Source: Methylocella silvestris BL2 (lineage in GTDB: Bacteria > Pseudomonadota > Alphaproteobacteria > Rhizobiales > Beijerinckiaceae). Taken from it: a stretch of DNA of 64,000 bases. The stretch spans positions 1,674,001-1,738,000 of the forward strand of contig NC_011666.1 of NCBI RefSeq assembly GCF_000021745.1, read 5' to 3'. The notes beneath the pieces are model-generated. The model was given only the letters and a program-made list of their open reading frames with translations, was not told the origin of the DNA and searched no databases. Below, one piece after another: positions 36,136 to 44,144 of this stretch (its first letter is position 1; the number at the start of each line of letters is the position of its first letter). The position numbers and the translations under genes are program-made.

Positions 36136-36949
36136 CGAAAACCTTGAAGGCGGCGACATGATCGGCGACGTCATGCACGCGAAAAATGGCGGCGCCCGCC
36201 GCCGCCCCGGCGAGATTAGCGGCGATCGTGGCGACAAGCCGCGGCTCGACCTGCGCTGCGGACACGGGCGCGTCCGGCACCAGCGACCGGAGCAAGGATT
36301 TGCGCGAGACGCCGAGCAGGATCGGCAGCTCATACGTCAAAAGCGCGCGCATGCCATGAATGGCCTGAAGGTTTTGCTGCCGCGTCTTGCCGAAGCCGAC
36401 GCCCGGATCGAGGATGATGCGCTGGCGCGGCACGCCCGCTTTTTCAGCAAGCATCAGGGATTTGTCGAAGAAGCGCCGCATGTCGTCGACAATGTCGCAT
36501 TCGGGGTCGAGCTCGCCGCGATTATGCATGATGACGACGCCCGCCCCGCTCTCGGCGACGACGTCGGCCATGGCCGGATCGCGTTGCAGACCCCAGACAT
36601 CATTGATGAAGGCGACGCCCTGCCCGGTGGCGAAGCGGGCGACCGAGGCCTTGGAGGTGTCGATCGAGACAGGCTCCGCGACGCTCGCGACGATCGCGCC
36701 TAGCAGCGGCTCGAGCCGTGCGCGTTCCACCTCGGCGGGCACGGGCTCGTGTCCGGGCCGCGTCGATTCCGCTCCGACGTCGATGATCGCCGCGCCCTCC
36801 TGCGCGAGCCTGCGCGCCTGCGCCACCGCCGCAGCGGCTGTTTCGAATTTGCCGCCGTCGGAAAAGGAATCCGGCGTCACATTGACGATGCCCATGATTA
36901 GCGCGCCAAGGCCGATGCGGGCGAGGAATGCGTCCCGTTTATGCGCCAT
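36116..36949 (-). CDS. folP: Dihydropteroate synthase
   Basis: 277 aa from ATG 36949 ('MAHKRDAFLARIG'). Longer in-frame starts (37027, 37063) would run into the upstream small gene and look like extension by GC bias. It joins p-aminobenzoate to dihydropterin pyrophosphate. Signatures: 'IMGIVNVTPDSFSDGG', 'IIDVGAESTRPGHEPV', 'FINDVWGLQRDPAMADV', 'VIMHNRG', 'ILDPGVGFGKTRQQNL' and 'LGVSRKSLL'. It is in an operon with folK. Confidence 0.95.
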   Translation of the reverse strand: MAHKRDAFLARIGLGALIMGIVNVTPDSFSDGGKFETAAAAVAQARRLAQEGAAIIDVGAESTRPGHEPVPAEVERARLEPLLGAIVASVAEPVSIDTSKASVARFATGQGVAFINDVWGLQRDPAMADVVAESGAGVVIMHNRGELDPECDIVDDMRRFFDKSLMLAEKAGVPRQRIILDPGVGFGKTRQQNLQAIHGMRALLTYELPILLGVSRKSLLRSLVPDAPVSAAQVEPRLVATIAANLAGAAAGAAIFRVHDVADHVAAFKVFDAIERA

Positions 36950-36984
36950 CGAATCCGGGTCGACGGCGATCGCGCCGGTTTCGC

Positions 36985-37200
36985 TCAAAGGTCGTGGCCT
37001 TCGCGCCCGGGGTAGTCGCAACGCCATTTGACCACGATTCGCGCGGGATGGTGATTGACCCAATCAGCGATCGTCGGCGGCGCCGCCATGGCGCATTCCG
37101 CGAGACTTTGGCCCCGATCTTCAAAGACGAGATTCTTTTCTTCGCATGCCGACGGCTGCGCGAGCGCGCAAACTGTCAGGATCAATTCCATAAGTCCCAT
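36985..37200 (-). CDS. Small conserved protein upstream of folP
   Basis: 71 aa from ATG 37200, with GGGGGCG upstream; ATG 37191 ('MELILTVCAL') is an alternative. It has two early Cys residues, a central 'QSLAECAMAAPPTIADWVNHHP' helix region and 'IVVKWRC'. I recall similar short proteins beside folP in Hyphomicrobiales, with no known function. The short hydrophobic N-terminus might direct export, but it is very short. It is separated from folP by 35 bases on the same strand. Confidence 0.7.
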   Translation of the reverse strand: MGLMELILTVCALAQPSACEEKNLVFEDRGQSLAECAMAAPPTIADWVNHHPARIVVKWRCDYPGREGHDL

Positions 37201-37447
37201 GTCAGCGCCCCCGAAGATAGACGATCAACCAAACGCGCAAACGCTCAGCATGCAGAAATGGATGCAAAAGCACAAGTCAGCTATCGACGCCGTCCAACGC
37301 CGAACTACAGCGCGATTCGGAGGTTGGCTTATGAAGGCGACTTATGTCAGAGAAAAAGCCTCGCCCGACGCGAAGCAGGCGCTCGCTCAAGCGTTCGCCC
37401 AAGCTCCCGCCAAGGCCAACAAGCGCCATAAGAGTTCGGAGGACTAA
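37199..37447 (+). CDS. Hypothetical 82-aa basic protein
   Basis: The frame 'MSAPPKIDDQPNAQ' to 'NKRHKSSED' is Lys/Arg/Gln-rich, soluble and helical. Its stop overlaps the next start (TAATG), which argues for real translation coupled to the exported protein behind it. The start is uncertain: ATG 37199 overlaps the divergent gene's start codon on the other strand, while ATG 37250 ('MQKWMQKHKSAIDAVQ') would avoid this. No family is recognised. Confidence 0.5.
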   Translation: MSAPPKIDDQPNAQTLSMQKWMQKHKSAIDAVQRRTTARFGGWLMKATYVREKASPDAKQALAQAFAQAPAKANKRHKSSED

Positions 37448-38130
37448 TGCGGTCTCAACGCAGCGTCAGCGCAGCGCTTACGACCACCGCCGCCGCGGCC
37501 ATCGCCTTTTTCGCCGGCTTGCCGCTCGGCCCGTCCCGCGCGCAGGACACGCCAGCCGATAAGGGCGCCGCGGTCCAGCCGGAGCCGCCCGCCAATAAGG
37601 ATTGGCCGTGCAAGCAGATCCTTGTCGATCAGATTTCCCTGCCCGCGGTCTGGTCCGGTCCCTCGATCGACTCCGTGCAATGGCGCGACGACGGCGCGAC
37701 GGCCGATCTCGTCGCAGAGATTGCGGCGCGGAAAACCACGATCGAGACGGCGGAAAAGGAAATCGAGAGCTTCGCCGCCGCAGCGGGCTCCGACAAAAAC
37801 GCCAAACTGACGGCGCTGTTCGCCGGAGCGTTCGAAACGCTCAACCGAGAGCGATCGGACGTCATCGAGGGCCTGATGCGCTTCAGCCGCAAGCAGAAGG
37901 CGCTCGCGTCAAAGATACGGGCCGAGAATGCGGCGATTCAGAATGCTCCCGGCGCCTCGCGGCCGGAGCAGCCCGAACCCGCTGACAATCCCGCGGTCGA
38001 GAAATTGCAGTGGGATATTCGCCTGTTCGACGAAGGGCGAAAGTCGCTGACCTACGCCTGCGAAGCGCCGACGCTCATCGAGCAGCGCCTGTTCGCCGTG
38101 GCGCGAAGCATCCAGAACGCCATGGATTGA
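37447..38130 (+). CDS. Exported coiled-coil protein facing the xox cluster
   Basis: 227 aa. The N-terminal signal peptide ('TTTAAAAIAFFAGLPLGPSRAQ') is followed by a Pro/Glu linker, then 'WPCKQILVDQISLPAVWSG' and a largely helical, Ala/Glu/Lys-rich body with coiled-coil character. Two Cys residues (one early in 'WPCKQ', one near the end in 'YACEAP') could form a periplasmic disulphide. Function unknown. It converges on xoxJ with a strong hairpin in between, so it is a separate unit from the methanol genes. Confidence 0.75.
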   Translation: MRSQRSVSAALTTTAAAAIAFFAGLPLGPSRAQDTPADKGAAVQPEPPANKDWPCKQILVDQISLPAVWSGPSIDSVQWRDDGATADLVAEIAARKTTIETAEKEIESFAAAAGSDKNAKLTALFAGAFETLNRERSDVIEGLMRFSRKQKALASKIRAENAAIQNAPGASRPEQPEPADNPAVEKLQWDIRLFDEGRKSLTYACEAPTLIEQRLFAVARSIQNAMD

Positions 38131-38143
38131 CGGCGCCAGCAGC

Positions 38144-38164
38144 CGGCGCGCGTTTCGCGCGCCG
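38144..38164. terminator. GC-rich hairpin between convergent genes
   Basis: A 9-bp perfect stem, CGGCGCGCG / CGCGCGCCG, with loop TTT lies between the stops of the exported coiled-coil gene and xoxJ. It probably serves both strands; no T tract. Confidence 0.65.
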
Positions 38165-38173
38165 AACGCGGGC

Positions 38174-39022
38174 TTAGTGCGTCTTGGGCTTGTCGTTCTC
38201 GTCCAGCAGCGGCACGCCATAATTCGTCAGGATGGCGTCAATTTCCGTCTGGTTCTCGGCGATGAATTTATTCAGCGTCCGCTTCCACTCCTGATCGGAG
38301 TGGCGAACGCCCATGCCCATCCGATAGACCATGCGCGGCCCGATCTTTTCGAGCAGCAGCGGCGTCGCGACCAGCGGCGTTTTGGCGTTCTTGGCGAAGT
38401 TTCCGGCGATCGGCCCCCAAAGAACGGCGATGTCGATGTCGCCGGCTTCAAGATCCTTGATCATTTCCACAGGCGGCGCGTCGGCCCGCGTGTCGACGAC
38501 GAGCGCATAGGACTTGATGTTGGGCAGCAGCCCATTGAGGGCGATGATCGTCGCCGGCGGGGTGCCTGCGACAATCCCGATATGTTTTCCCTTGAGGCGC
38601 GGATCGCTCAGGCTCTCGACGCTTTCGAGATCGCTCCCCTTCTTCGTCACCACGGCATAGGAGGCGCGATAATAGGGGTTGGTGACCTGGACGATATCGT
38701 CGCCCTGCGGGATTCCCATCACGACATCGCAACGATGGGCGTTCAAGGTGTTGCGGATGAAGCCTGTTGTGTTCGGATAATAGACGTAGGCGACCGACTT
38801 GCCGAGCTTCTGCGCCAGCAGATCCGCGATCTTGTTTTCAAACCCCTCGCCGGCCTCGTTCGAGAACGGCAAATCGCGCGGATCGGCGCAAACGCGCAAT
38901 ACGTCGGGATCGACAAGTTCGATCGCCGCGTCGTCGGCGCCCTCGGCCCTAACTTCAAGCCCGAAGGCCGCAGCAGACGACAGGGCGACCAGCAAAAGGA
39001 AAGCGCGAGAGCGTGACGTCAT
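38174..39022 (-). CDS. xoxJ: XoxJ periplasmic substrate-binding-like protein
   Basis: 282 aa. A signal peptide ('RAFLLLVALSSAAAFGLEVRA') is followed by a solute-binding-protein-3 fold: 'LRVCADPRDLPFSNEAGEG', 'RCDVVMGIPQGDDIVQVT', 'DPRLKGKHIGIVAGTPPAT' and 'LWGPIAGNFAKN'. It belongs to the quinoprotein-dehydrogenase-associated family. XoxJ is thought to help activate or mature the lanthanide methanol dehydrogenase or its cytochrome in the periplasm. Its start overlaps the xoxG stop by four bases. Confidence 0.92.
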   Translation of the reverse strand: MTSRSRAFLLLVALSSAAAFGLEVRAEGADDAAIELVDPDVLRVCADPRDLPFSNEAGEGFENKIADLLAQKLGKSVAYVYYPNTTGFIRNTLNAHRCDVVMGIPQGDDIVQVTNPYYRASYAVVTKKGSDLESVESLSDPRLKGKHIGIVAGTPPATIIALNGLLPNIKSYALVVDTRADAPPVEMIKDLEAGDIDIAVLWGPIAGNFAKNAKTPLVATPLLLEKIGPRMVYRMGMGVRHSDQEWKRTLNKFIAENQTEIDAILTNYGVPLLDENDKPKTH

Positions 39023-39546
39023 TGGAGTCCCAAGCAGGCCTTCTCGGCCTCGGTCGCCTTCTCAGGCTTTTCGACATGCCCGGCGGGGCGGCCGCGGGCA
39101 ATCGACTCGGTGGAGCGCCCACGTAGATAAGCGTAGATATCATCCAGATAGCACATCACATTTTTGTTGTCGCCGAACGCCGGCATGACGTTCTCCTGGC
39201 TGCTTGTCACATTGCGCCGGCCGCCGACAACAATGCCGACGAACTCTGCGTAGGTGAGCGTCTTCAACGAGTTTTTCAATGCGGGCGCGTAGCTTGAGCC
39301 TTCGCCATCAGGGCCGTGGCAGACGTGGCATTCGGAGTGGTAGCGGCGAAAGCCGGAATAGGAGAACCAGTCGAGTTTGCCGTCCGATTCGATCTTATAG
39401 GTGGGATCGCCTTTCGCATCGAACCATTTGCCAAGGTCATCCTGCTTGACCGCTGCCGGATCGCTGGGAGCTTCGGCCCATGCGACGCCAGCGGAGGAGA
39501 TCAGAAGGGCGAAGGAGAAGGCCCGAACGCGAGAGCTGATAAGCAC
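39019..39546 (-). CDS. xoxG: XoxG cytochrome c, electron acceptor of XoxF
   Basis: 175 aa, GTG start at 39546 with AAAGGGAT upstream. Signal peptide, then a class I c-type cytochrome with one haem site, C-H-V-C-H in 'YHSECHVCHGPDGEGS', and a likely distal Met in 'NVMPAFGD'. It accepts electrons from XoxF-bound PQQ in the periplasm and passes them toward the terminal oxidase. Coupled to xoxJ by ATGA. A long palindrome separates it from xoxF, which probably lets xoxF be expressed more strongly than xoxG. Confidence 0.93.
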   Translation of the reverse strand: MLISSRVRAFSFALLISSAGVAWAEAPSDPAAVKQDDLGKWFDAKGDPTYKIESDGKLDWFSYSGFRRYHSECHVCHGPDGEGSSYAPALKNSLKTLTYAEFVGIVVGGRRNVTSSQENVMPAFGDNKNVMCYLDDIYAYLRGRSTESIARGRPAGHVEKPEKATEAEKACLGLQ

Positions 39547-39581
39547 GAAACAATCCCTTTTTGGATGGACGCCAACGCGAA

Positions 39582-39609
39582 AGACCTCGGCGCTGCAGCG
39601 CCGAGGTCT
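39582..39609. promoter_or_regulatory. 28-bp perfect palindrome between xoxF and xoxG
   Basis: The arms AGACCTCGGCGCTG and CAGCGCCGAGGTCT meet without a spacer (stem of about 12 bp with a TGCA loop). It lies 29 bases after the xoxF stop and 35 before xoxG. No T tract follows in the direction of transcription, so partial termination or 3'-end protection of xoxF mRNA is more likely than full termination. Confidence 0.75.
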
Positions 39610-39638
39610 CCGGTTGATTTGCGATTAAGTGGGCAGGC

Positions 39639-41444
39639 TTACTTACCGTGCAGAGCGAAAACGGTCAGCTGACCGCCGAGCGCTGTGTAGTTCGACAGGG
39701 CGGCGTAACCACCGACGGCGCCGAGGCCGGCGTTCGGATCGGTCAAGCCGGCCGCGAGGCCGATGCCGGCCCAGCCGCCGACGCCGGACAGGATGGCGAC
39801 GAACTGCTTGCCCTTGTGCTCATAGGTCATCACGTTGCCGATGATGCCCGACGGCGTTTTGAACTTGTAGAGTTCTTCGCCCGTCTTGGCGTCGACAGCC
39901 TTGAGGTAGCCTTCGAGCGTGCCGTAGAACACGACGTTGCCGGCGGTCGCGAGCGCGCCCGACCACACCGAGAACTGCTCCTTGTTCGACCATACGATCT
40001 TGCCGACCTTGGCGTCCCAAGCGATGAAGTTGCCCATGTTGGATTCGCCCTTCGGCGGATACATGGACAGCGTCGCGCCAACGTAGGGCTGGCCAGCGGT
40101 GTAGCTCACTCTGAAGGGCTCATAGTCCATGCAGACGTGATTGGTCGGAACATAGTGCAGTTCGGTGAGGGGCGAGTAAGCCGAAGGCTGCTCGTCCTTG
40201 GAGCCGAGAGCGGCCGGGCAGATGCCCTTCGTGTTCACGTCTTCGCCGCCGTGAGCGGTCGAAAACTGCGGCACGACGAGCGGACGGCCGTAGCTCTTCG
40301 ACGACTTGTCCATATCGACCTTGGTCGCCCAGTTGACGGCCGGATCGTATTTCTCGGCGACGAGCAATTCGCCGGTGACGCGGTCGAGCGTATAGCCGAA
40401 GCCGTTACGATCGAAGTGGGTCAGAAGCTTGCGCTCCTTGCCGCCGATCTTCTGCTCGGTCAGCACCATTTCATTGATGCCGTCATAATCCCACTCGTCG
40501 TGGGGGGTCATCTGGTAGATCCACTTGACCTTGCCGCTGTCCGCGTCACGCGCCCAGACCGACATCGACCAACGGTTGTCGCCGGGACGCTGCACCGGGT
40601 TCCAGGTCGAGGGATTGCCGGAGCCGTAGTAGACGAGGTTCAGTTCGGGATCATAGGAGATCCAGCCCCACGTCGTTCCGCCGCCGATCTTCCACTGATC
40701 GCCTTCCCAGGTGTTGGTGCCGGAGTTCGCGCCGACCGGCTTGCCGAGAGCGGTGGTCTTCTCGGGATCGATCAGCGTATCGGAGTCCGGGCCCATCGAA
40801 TAGCCGCGCCACACCTTTTTGCCAGTCTTGAGATCGTAAGCCGTCACCGAACCGCGGACGCCGAACTCGCCGCCGGAGATGCCGATGATCACATTGTCTT
40901 TGATGACCTGCGGGGCGGACGTGTTGGTTTCGCCCTTCGCCGGATCGCCGTTCTTCACGGACCAAACCGGCTGGCCGGTCTTGGCGTCGAGAGCAACGAG
41001 CGTGGTGTCGGCCTGGCCGAGAATAATCTTGCCGTCGCCGTAAGCGACGCCGCGCGTTACGGTATCGCAGCACATCACCGGAATGACGCTCGGATCCTGC
41101 TTCGGCTCATATTTCCAAAGGATCTTGCCGTCATTGTTGAGATCGAGAGCGTAGACGATGTTGGGGAAGGGCGTCGAGAAATACATCACGTCGCCGATCA
41201 CGAGCGGATTGCCTTCGTGGCCGCGCAGCACGCCTGTCGAGAACGTCCAAACCGGAACGAGATCCTTAACGTTCTTGTTGGTGATTTGATTGAGTTCCGA
41301 GAAGCGGTGGTTAGAATAGTCACCGGTGGGCAGAGCCCAGTTCTTGGCGTTCTTTTGAAGAGTGATCAGCTCTTCGTTTGCGAACGCCCCGTTCGCCATG
41401 AGCGCAGATGCGGCGACACAGGACATCAATAGGATTTTGCGCAT
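39639..41444 (-). CDS. xoxF: Lanthanide-dependent PQQ methanol dehydrogenase
   Basis: 601 aa, usual XoxF length, with ribosome site GGAGGAA. A signal peptide ('[22 protein letters not shown]') is followed by an eight-bladed quinoprotein propeller with repeated '[15 protein letters not shown]', '[12 protein letters not shown]' and '[10 protein letters not shown]' motifs. A vicinal Cys pair lies in 'IPVMCCDTV'. The active-site segment 'DEWDYDG' has catalytic Asp319 and Asp321; this extra Asp is the lanthanide ligand that Ca-dependent MxaF lacks (usually Ala there). The enzyme oxidises methanol in the periplasm. First gene of xoxFGJ. Confidence 0.98.
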   Translation of the reverse strand: MRKILLMSCVAASALMANGAFANEELITLQKNAKNWALPTGDYSNHRFSELNQITNKNVKDLVPVWTFSTGVLRGHEGNPLVIGDVMYFSTPFPNIVYALDLNNDGKILWKYEPKQDPSVIPVMCCDTVTRGVAYGDGKIILGQADTTLVALDAKTGQPVWSVKNGDPAKGETNTSAPQVIKDNVIIGISGGEFGVRGSVTAYDLKTGKKVWRGYSMGPDSDTLIDPEKTTALGKPVGANSGTNTWEGDQWKIGGGTTWGWISYDPELNLVYYGSGNPSTWNPVQRPGDNRWSMSVWARDADSGKVKWIYQMTPHDEWDYDGINEMVLTEQKIGGKERKLLTHFDRNGFGYTLDRVTGELLVAEKYDPAVNWATKVDMDKSSKSYGRPLVVPQFSTAHGGEDVNTKGICPAALGSKDEQPSAYSPLTELHYVPTNHVCMDYEPFRVSYTAGQPYVGATLSMYPPKGESNMGNFIAWDAKVGKIVWSNKEQFSVWSGALATAGNVVFYGTLEGYLKAVDAKTGEELYKFKTPSGIIGNVMTYEHKGKQFVAILSGVGGWAGIGLAAGLTDPNAGLGAVGGYAALSNYTALGGQLTVFALHGK

Positions 41445-41999
41445 GTATTTCCTCCGGACCGTATGTATGCGGACTGCGAAGCTTATCCTGCTTCGGCAGC
41501 GCTTCTTGTATGTCTTTCCGGCAGCGTGTCACCACCTCAGCAAAGTCATGCCGACCAAGCACGCCTCGCTCACGTCTTCGAAAAGAGCGGCGGCCCCGAC
41601 CAGCCGCTCATGAAACCGGAAAACTACGGGACCTGTATATATTGGCAAGAGCGGTGAGACAATAGTCCAAAAAAATCGGGAAAATCCGCGAAAGAAGGCT
41701 TTGGCGCAGGTCGGCGCGGCCCCGCCGAAAGCGCATAAGTATCTGTAAATAAGTCTGTTTTTATCGCCTCGCACGCCTTGCGCGCATCGGCGCGGCGGCC
41801 TCGCCGAGAGAAGACCCGGATATAAAATTAACGTAACTCTCCCGGTCTTTATAGAAAAATTCATATTCCGGTAATTGCTGCACAGCAGCATCTGTTGTTG
41901 TGCGCCGCACGCATGTAATGGCTGCGATGCAAACTTGATCGATTGCGCGCCGCGCCAAGTATTCGCGGCGGCCCGCCGCGCACATGGACGCGCAAAACG
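41445..41999. other. Intergenic region upstream of xoxF
   Basis: About 555 bases with no convincing gene; the short ORFs have no family resemblance or ribosome sites. It should hold the xoxF promoter on the minus strand. An AT-rich stretch (41740-41890) and a small inverted repeat TGCTGC-ACA-GCAGCA (41876-41890) are visible. I cannot assign -35/-10 boxes. Confidence 0.5.
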
Positions 42000-42383
42000 T
42001 TAGAAGCAGCGGACCTCAGCTTCGGCCTGAGCGCGGCGGAGCTCCTGCGAGGTCGCCTGAGCCTGCGGGCTGTTGCGAAACATCGTGCCGATCTGGCCCA
42101 GCGCCTGATTCAGGCTCGACACGGTTTCGGCCGCTTCATAGCGCTCATAGGGCAATAGCGAAGCGATGACGTCGATCGAGCAGGAGCACCGCTTCAGATT
42201 GTCCCGCGATTCGCCATTGGTCTTCATGCAGACATAGACATAGTCCGCGCGCGCCTCCGTCGGATAGTCGTTGACGGTCTTGTCGCCGGCGGCCGCGGCG
42301 ATCAACGGCAAGGGCGCCAGCGCGAAGAACGCAGCCATCACTGTCTTGACGACGCCTTTGTTTCTCAAATGGGAATTCAGCAT
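42000..42383 (-). CDS. Exported Cys-containing protein upstream of xoxF
   Basis: 127 aa from ATG 42383 ('MLNSHLRNKGVVKTVMAAFF'). A signal peptide ends near 'PLIAAAAG'. The mature part has 'ADYVYVCMKTNGESRDNLK', then C-S-C-S-I-D, helices and a terminal Arg-Cys-Phe: four Cys that may form disulphides or bind a ligand. The family is not recognised, though the position upstream of xoxF suggests a periplasmic role near methanol oxidation. Its start overlaps the upstream membrane-protein stop by seven bases, implying coupling. Confidence 0.75.
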   Translation of the reverse strand: MLNSHLRNKGVVKTVMAAFFALAPLPLIAAAAGDKTVNDYPTEARADYVYVCMKTNGESRDNLKRCSCSIDVIASLLPYERYEAAETVSSLNQALGQIGTMFRNSPQAQATSQELRRAQAEAEVRCF

Positions 42384-42670
42384 TGCGGCTTCACTGTTCC
42401 AATGGACGGGGCGGTTCGCTGTTGCCGGCGCGAAGCGGCTCTTCTTCCGGTCCGAAGCAACGCTGCGGCAAGAATCGCGCCCGCGGCCAGCGCCAGAAGA
42501 GACGGACCGGCGCTGCAGCCAACGCACAAGAAAGAATAAAGGATCGTCGCGGGCGTCGAACCGCCGCCAAGATAGCTTGCGGCCAGCGCCATGGCCAGCG
42601 CCGAAAAGACGCAAAGCGCGAAGCCGAGATAAAGCCGCAATCCGATCGTCGAAATGGCGTTGAGAGACAT
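42377..42670 (-). CDS. Small integral membrane protein
   Basis: 97 aa from ATG 42670 ('MSLNAISTIGLRLYLGFAL'), preceded by AGGGGCG. Two or three hydrophobic helices ('GFALCVFSALAMALAASYL', 'ATILYSFLCVGCSAGPSLL', 'LALAAGAILAAALL') are followed by an Arg-rich cytoplasmic tail. No family is recognised. It is the first gene of a two-gene unit with the exported Cys protein; the longer in-frame extension to 43048 would overlap GST and is rejected. Confidence 0.6.
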   Translation of the reverse strand: MSLNAISTIGLRLYLGFALCVFSALAMALAASYLGGGSTPATILYSFLCVGCSAGPSLLALAAGAILAAALLRTGRRAASRRQQRTAPSIGTVKPQC

Positions 42671-42785
42671 GGGCGCCCCTAGCGAATGCCTGCGAGCGCG
42701 TGCGCCCGGATGCATTAACCATGTCAATTGCTCGCCATGCCGACTGTGCGATAACGCGCTTCGATGGGCTCGCGCCCGCTTTGGC

Positions 42786-43382
42786 TTAAGCGGCGGTCGC
42801 CGCGTAGGCCGGAACCTCCGCGGCGAAAGTGGCGAGCCAGGCGGCGAGCTCCGGATAGTCCTTTCGCCAGCGTCCTTCAAAACGCAGGTCAAGATAGCCG
42901 AGCGCGGCGGCAAGGCCGATATGGCCCGCCGTGCGACGGCCCGAAGGCGGCGCGGCGGCGAAAGCGGCGAGGCCGCGCGCGACTTTCCCGGATTGCCAGT
43001 CGAGCCAAAGCGGATCCTGCTTGGCGGCTGCGCGACGGCGGCTCTCATAGATCTGGAGCAGGCTCGCCTCCATCACGCCATCGGCAAGCGCGGCCAGCGT
43101 CAAATCCTTGAAGCGCGGGCCGGGCTCTTTGGGGATCAGGACATCGCCGCCGGCGAGATGGTCGAGATATTCGACAATGACCCGGCTGTCGAAATAGGTC
43201 GGGCCGCCATCGAGCGTGAGAGCCGGAATCTTGCCAAGCGGATTGAGGTCGCTCAGGCCGCAGGCCGGATCGTTGGTGTCGGTCGCGATCACCTTGATTT
43301 GGTCCGCCAGGCCGGCGATCGCGGCGGCCAGCTGAACTTTCCGCCCAAAGGGAGACGCCCCGGACGTTCGCAACTGCATCAT
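42786..43382 (-). CDS. Glutathione S-transferase-like protein
   Basis: 198 aa from ATG 43382 (Met-Met start after GAGG). The thioredoxin-like N-terminal domain ('MQLRTSGASPFGRKVQLAA', 'NPLGKIPALTLDGGPTYFD', 'SRVIVEYLDHLA') and helical C-terminal domain ('DWQSGKVARGLAAF', 'TAGHIGLAAALGYLDLRF') are typical of GSTs. The catalytic Ser is probably the one in 'TSGASPF'. Substrate unknown; detoxification or aldehyde handling is possible. It follows a 181-aa exported protein gene by about 110 bases. Confidence 0.9.
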   Translation of the reverse strand: MMQLRTSGASPFGRKVQLAAAIAGLADQIKVIATDTNDPACGLSDLNPLGKIPALTLDGGPTYFDSRVIVEYLDHLAGGDVLIPKEPGPRFKDLTLAALADGVMEASLLQIYESRRRAAAKQDPLWLDWQSGKVARGLAAFAAAPPSGRRTAGHIGLAAALGYLDLRFEGRWRKDYPELAAWLATFAAEVPAYAATAA

Positions 43383-43492
43383 ACAAAACCTCATCCAGAG
43401 CGCGGCCGGGCGCCGCGCGCCGCGCAAGCCATAAAGGCGCCGGGCGCTGCTGGCGAGGGGGCCAATGCGGATGAGGCGCGAGAGTGTCTTTT

Positions 43493-44038
43493 TCATTTCG
43501 CGGGGCAGGCATAGATGGCCTTGACGCGGGAGGTCAGACGCACCGCCGGGTAGCCGTCGGCGACATTGTTGACGAAGAAAGCGCCGCGTTCTCCGGGCGC
43601 GACAATGCCGCTCGCCGCCATGGTGACATCCTGGAGCCCGAGGCTCTGGGTCACGAGTTCAACGCGGCGGATGATCTTGTCCGGGAGCACATTGTTGACC
43701 TCCCAGGTGAAGGCGTTGGCGAAGCCGACCACCGAGGGACTGGCGGAACGGATTTTTCGGAACTCCTCTGCGCCCAGGGGCGCCGGCTCGCAGGCGGCGA
43801 TTTTCTCTGCAAGGCCGGACTGCGCGAGGCGCGCTTCGGCCTCTTCGTCGCAATCGTCGCGACAGGAGGCCATCGCGTCGCGAATGGCGGAATCCGCGAT
43901 GTCGGGCGACGCCATCCTTTGTTTGAGGCAGACATGAAAGCACGTCTCCGCCGCCTGCCCGGCGCCGGAACTCGCAAGCAGAACAGCGCCGCAAACGCCG
44001 GCAAAGGCGGCGGCAAGGCGCCTCGTTGATTTCCCCAT
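43493..44038 (-). CDS. Exported protein of unknown function
   Basis: 181 aa from ATG 44038, with GAGAGGAC upstream. A signal peptide ('RLAAAFAGVCGAVLLASSGA') is followed by a Cys-rich helical first half ('ETCFHVCLKQRM', 'MASCRDDCDEEAEARL', 'IAACEPAPLG') and a beta-rich second half ('VVGFANAFTWEVNNV', 'GERGAFFVNNVADGYPAVR') ending 'AIYACPAK'. The paired C-x3-C motifs suggest disulphides in the periplasm. No family recognised. It may be co-transcribed with the GST gene. Confidence 0.75.
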   Translation of the reverse strand: MGKSTRRLAAAFAGVCGAVLLASSGAGQAAETCFHVCLKQRMASPDIADSAIRDAMASCRDDCDEEAEARLAQSGLAEKIAACEPAPLGAEEFRKIRSASPSVVGFANAFTWEVNNVLPDKIIRRVELVTQSLGLQDVTMAASGIVAPGERGAFFVNNVADGYPAVRLTSRVKAIYACPAK

Positions 44039-44144
44039 CGCGAAGTCCTCTCCCGAATTGACGTTTCTGGAGCGCTTAACGTATGGAACGGCCCCGCTGG
44101 CGCCGGAAAAATGAAGCGGACGCCAAATTCATGGCGCCCGGCCG

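Noticed and set aside
39648..41432. 594-aa plus-strand ORF
   Set aside because: Exact antisense shadow of xoxF with no domain, signal or ribosome site.
41529..41985. Small minus-strand ORFs before xoxF
   Set aside because: No ribosome site, no domain, and composition unlike neighbouring genes; more likely promoter DNA.
42715..42722. TTAACCAT, resembling a CtrA half-site
   Set aside because: A single 8-mer is too weak; no second half-site at the right distance and no cell-cycle gene directly downstream.
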